NCBI GenBank assembly: GCA_029379385.1
Contig: CM055611.1
Location: 13,338,062 to 13,402,061, forward strand
Origin: Quillaja saponaria
Taxonomy: Eukaryota > Streptophyta > Magnoliopsida > Fabales > Quillajaceae
Direction of reading: 5' to 3'
Length of the DNA: 64,000 nucleotides
Shown here: in pieces, positions 61,000 through 64,000 of the stretch
Layout of the letters: every line of letters starts with the position of its first letter
Position numbering within the stretch: position 1 is the first letter of the stretch
Translations under genes and position numbers: made by a program
Notes under the pieces: model-generated
The model's input: the letters and a program-made list of their open reading frames with translations, nothing else
Databases searched by the model: none
Told to the model about the DNA's origin: nothing

Positions 61000-62130
61000 T
61001 TCTAAATGCAGCACATAAGCAAATTTATTTATTACATTATTACTTCTATCTCCCTCAACTAGGAAGGAAATAAAGTCTTCGCCATATGATTTTCTTTTCT
61101 TGCTCTAGTGCTTCCTCTAGGTTCTATGTCCTTTTTAGAAACATTAGTTTCTACTTGTGATTTTGGTTTTGAAGTATTATTTGTTGGATTTGGTTTTTCA
61201 ACATTATCTTCTATTATTACAAAATCATGACAATATTTATTTTCAAATAACTCAACATCTATGGATTTAACTATGACATTAGACACCAATTCTCCAAATC
61301 TAGAAGTCTATATGCCTTACTATTTTCAGCATGCCCAACAAAAACACTTCTAATAGCTCTAGGTGCAAGTTTAATTCTTTTAGGATCTGGTATCCTAAAT
61401 TATGCCAAACACCCCACACTTTTAAATATGAGAGATTTGGTTTTCTTCCTTTCCATAACTCGTAAGGATTTAAGTTAGAGGTTTTAAATGATATTCTATT
61501 ATGAATATGACATGCAGAAAGTTAAGTTTCTCCGTATAAATTCATAAGCAATTTAGCTTGACTGGCATACAATTAACCATTTCAACCAAAGTACGGTTCT
61601 TTCTTTCAGCAATGTCATTAGGGTGTGGTGTTTAGGGTGTAGCTTTTTGATGAATTGGACCATGTTCTTTACAAAAATCATTAAACATATTATCAAAATA
61701 TTGACTACCTCTATCTAAACATAGAATTCTAGTTTTTAATTTTTTTTTTCAAGTTGGTTTTCTAATTCAGCCTTGTATTTCTTAAAAATAGTAAGTGCTT
61801 CATCCTTTGTTCTTAAGAGATAAACATACAGATATCTAGTATAATTATCTACAAATGTAATAATCTCTCTCTACCATGAATCAACAAGCCATTTAATTCA
61901 TATATTTCTAAATGTACTAAGCTTAACTTAACAATTTTTGATTCAGTAAATATTTCACATTTATCTAATTCATCATTAAATTTAATTAATTCTAACTCCT
62001 TCATATTTTTAAAGAACCAAAATTTAAATGTGCTAAATGTCCATGCCATAAAAAAGAAGATTCAAAAGTATAAGCAGAAAATTCACTCTTATTATTATTA
62101 TTAATGTTAAGTTTGAACATTCCATCACTA
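61000..62130 (-). pseudogene. Copia integrase and linker remnant (right-hand element)
   Basis: The zinc region reads KCEIFTESKIVKLSL (about 61950; the second Cys of CxxC is Phe). Further down come the core (dense frameshifts, 61560-61900) and the linker with RGSTRARKENH at about 61090. The opposite strand near 61605-61630 encodes the NDIAERKNRTL-type block. Confidence 0.75.
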
Positions 62131-62229
62131 GAGTATCATTTTTCCACAAACATTCCATTATTTGACAAGATTACCTTGTCTGACTCAAAAGATACCTAAA
62201 ACCCTTTTTTACAAAGTAAATCAATAAAA

Positions 62230-62560
62230 ACTAATTTCTTCCTAATTTCAAGTAACAAATAACACATTGACAAGGATCAGCACTTTTGCAGAAGTGAAAT
62301 CGATTTCCATAGTTCTTTTTCCAGGAACTTTGGCAAGAGCACAATTTCCCATCTGAACCTTTTGGCCACTGGTCACCTTTTCAAATTTCTTCAATAAACG
62401 TTTGTCTCTATATACATGAACTGGGGTACTAGAAATGCTTAGTTGCCATGTTTATTTTAGAAATCATGGCAATCAAATTCTCTTTTTCATCCACCATGTT
62501 AGCCTTTCCTGCAAGTTCTTTCTTTCTTGGGGTCGAGTACTCAACCTTGGATCACATAAA
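62230..62560 (-). pseudogene. Copia protease remnant (right-hand element)
   Basis: On the - strand KKELAGKANMVDEKENLIAM leads into SSTPVHVYRDKRLLKKFEKV, corresponding to the D-S-G-A-T-x-H active-site region with the catalytic Asp and Gly lost. SGQKVQMGNCALAKVPGKRT follows. Confidence 0.7.
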
Positions 62561-62570
62561 ATATCTAGGG

Positions 62571-63290
62571 AAAGATGAGGAGGACTGATAGCTTTTATAG
62601 TTGTTTATGATTTGTTGCTTGAGATTTAGCCTATCTTGTTTGCAATTTGTTTACTGAGATATTCTTTGTCAAGGGGCTGTCATTTTAGTTGACCTTGTTC
62701 ACATTGTGGTTATAGAAATGCCTTTACTTGCCCTTTGTCTAGGCTTTGGCTTCTTAACTTTGCTTTCAGCAATTATGGGTGAAATCCCGAGATTGATTGC
62801 TAGCTTTGAGCAATAGGGAAAACCAAAGATTGTTGATGTTGTACTGGCTTTGTAGCCACTTGATTAGTTTGGTTGCTTTGCCCGGGTACCGGCTTTTAGC
62901 CTGTGCTGCTTATCCCAAGTGTGACTATAGGCGTTTTAGTGGTGTGTCATCTCATTGGACACTCTCGGGGTCAGGTTATTTTATCGAGACCGTTATAGTC
63001 GTAAATAAAGACATATTAGATGTCACTCCTCCCAAGGACTGTCCAGCTAAAAAATTGTTTGTTAATTTTCTTGGCTAGCATTTGGAGTTTGAATGGGTAC
63101 GTATCTTCATGACTTTAGAATTGTAAGTAGTAATTTATGCATGGTATAAAGCTAAGAGTTACTGCATAGTGCGGTAGACACAATTTTGTTAGAAAATATG
63201 AAATACACTAAATTGAAGTGCATAAATGAAATTGTTACACATAGTATTTCTCACTAAGGTTAGGCATTCCACTTGTGTGGTAATGTACAG
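62571..63290. other. Unassigned region between two retrotransposon fragments
   Basis: The + strand frame at 62797-63078 is open for 93 codons, but no domain is recognised. Its composition is less AT-rich (CCCGGGTACCGG near 62880). It may be LTR or internal DNA of the adjacent gypsy element. Confidence 0.35.
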
Positions 63291-63299
63291 TGGCGCTTA

Positions 63300-64000
63300 T
63301 GTATCACTGGCATGAGCCCGATCAGATGTCCCACCCATTGCTAATCTACCGGATGTATTATAGATGGTGGCAATGGTGAGGTTCCTCTTTTTCAACTCAG
63401 GCTCTCAAGTCATGTCTTCTAGTCTCTGACTTTCTTCTTGACCGTTCTTCACTCTCTTGCCTTCCACTTTGCCTCCTACTTCGACTTCTTCCAGTCCAAT
63501 CCCTTCTTCCCTTCATTTTTTGATTGTGCTCTTTAAGGTAGCCCTGACATATCAATGTTTTAGTCTCTTCTCCCAATGTCCAACACTCACAGATTGTGTG
63601 TCCATTATCCATGTGAAAAGCGTAATATTTAATTTTATCTTAGCTAAGAATTTTTCCCTTTTGTGCCCACGTCCAATTGACATAATCCTTTCACTCTATT
63701 AGGGCTTATTCAAAACTTTATAGTCATCATATATGGGTCTTAAGGGGTTTTAGGTCTCTTATCTGATCTTATGGGGTTCTAGCATTGGGAGGTCAGGCAA
63801 GTATTAGGGGAACGCCTTCGCTTGCTCCCATATTGGAACTCATCTGATAAACCCTTTTCTGCTTCCTCAACATTAATATACTTCTCTATAGTTCGCAACA
63901 TTTCCTCCACCATGGTAAGGTCTTCTTATTGAGCTCATACTTAAACTGTGAACATTTTAGGCTGGTTCAAGGTTGTAATCACCACCTAGGGGTTGGCGCC
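63300..64000 (-). pseudogene. Ty3/gypsy gag remnant running off the window
   Basis: On the - strand MVEEMLRTIEKYINVEEAEK (about 63910-63850) is followed by YAFHMDNGHTICECWTLGEE and ICQGYLKEHN (63612 downward), the conserved FHxDxGHxTxxC zinc-like block of plant gypsy gag. TIYNTSG, MGGTSDRAHA at 63380-63305 matches the INTIxGG...GGxSxxAR gag-protease junction. Stops and frame changes separate the blocks. Upstream gag lies beyond 64000. Confidence 0.8.

Larger units (their letters stand above)
58418..62570 (-). mobile_element. Ty1/copia retrotransposon lacking its 5' end
   Basis: On the - strand the order protease, integrase, reverse transcriptase, RNase H, polypurine tract, LTR is preserved from 62570 down to 58418. 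Gag and the 5' LTR are absent; sequence above 62570 is unrelated. It belongs to the same broad copia lineage as 20180-25400 (shared KSRHISL, VGKGYSSDGMFKLN-type stretches) but is clearly diverged. Stops occur in every domain. Confidence 0.85.

Noticed and set aside
1..64000. CRISPR arrays, tRNA or rRNA genes, bacterial operons
   Set aside because: No regularly spaced repeats, no tRNA or rRNA secondary-structure signatures, and no closely packed open frames were seen.

Overview
The window looks like intergenic and genic DNA of a flowering plant, probably a dicot. It is strongly AT-rich, contains introns with GT...AG borders and long pyrimidine tracts, and is full of plant-type retrotransposon debris. 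No bacterial, organellar or CRISPR-like structure was seen. Coordinates of decayed elements are approximate unless a terminal motif or target-site duplication is named.

Two host genes can be supported. (1) On the + strand, six exons spread over 1355-10194 encode the C-terminal half of a GRAM/VASt-type (VAD1-like) lipid-transfer protein: end of the VASt domain, linker, membrane segment and C-terminal coiled coil. Its second visible intron holds a 4.2-kb antisense Ty1/copia element, and the fifth exon carries an apparent frame break near 8884. (2) On the - strand, 28880-29471 is a two-exon plant defensin gene: signal peptide, 352-bp intron, eight-cysteine mature domain. A third candidate is an unassigned, well-formed terminal exon on the - strand at 34923-35062.

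The rest is mainly layered transposable elements. 3800-7974: copia element (-) with both LTRs. About 14.5-18.5 kb: two related long LTRs in opposite orientation, with further relatives at 30.5-31.75 kb and 36.2-39.34 kb. 20180-25400: a full-length but dead copia element (+) with an exact ATGTC target duplication. 26.5-26.98 kb: a CACTA-type terminus. 34.3-34.7 kb: RTE-type LINE tail. 39.34-41.73 kb: Ty3/gypsy gag, primer-binding site and LTR (-), itself cut by the 36.2-39.34 kb LTR. 41.76-42.73 kb: internally deleted copia remnant sitting against an L1-type LINE reverse transcriptase fragment (42.73-43.18 kb). 44697-45716: hAT-like non-autonomous element. 45.7-55.0 kb: a copia element (+) split by a reverse-oriented LTR and by an approximately 4.9-kb CACTA element. 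55179-55640: TRIM-like miniature retrotransposon. 58.4-62.57 kb: copia element (-) lacking its 5' end. 63.3-64.0 kb: Ty3/gypsy gag (-) running off the window.

No new enzymatic or defence system was recognised. The most useful leads are the VASt gene (frame break, duplicated splice-acceptor region, intronic copia), the defensin gene, the unassigned exon, and the nested transposons with datable junctions.
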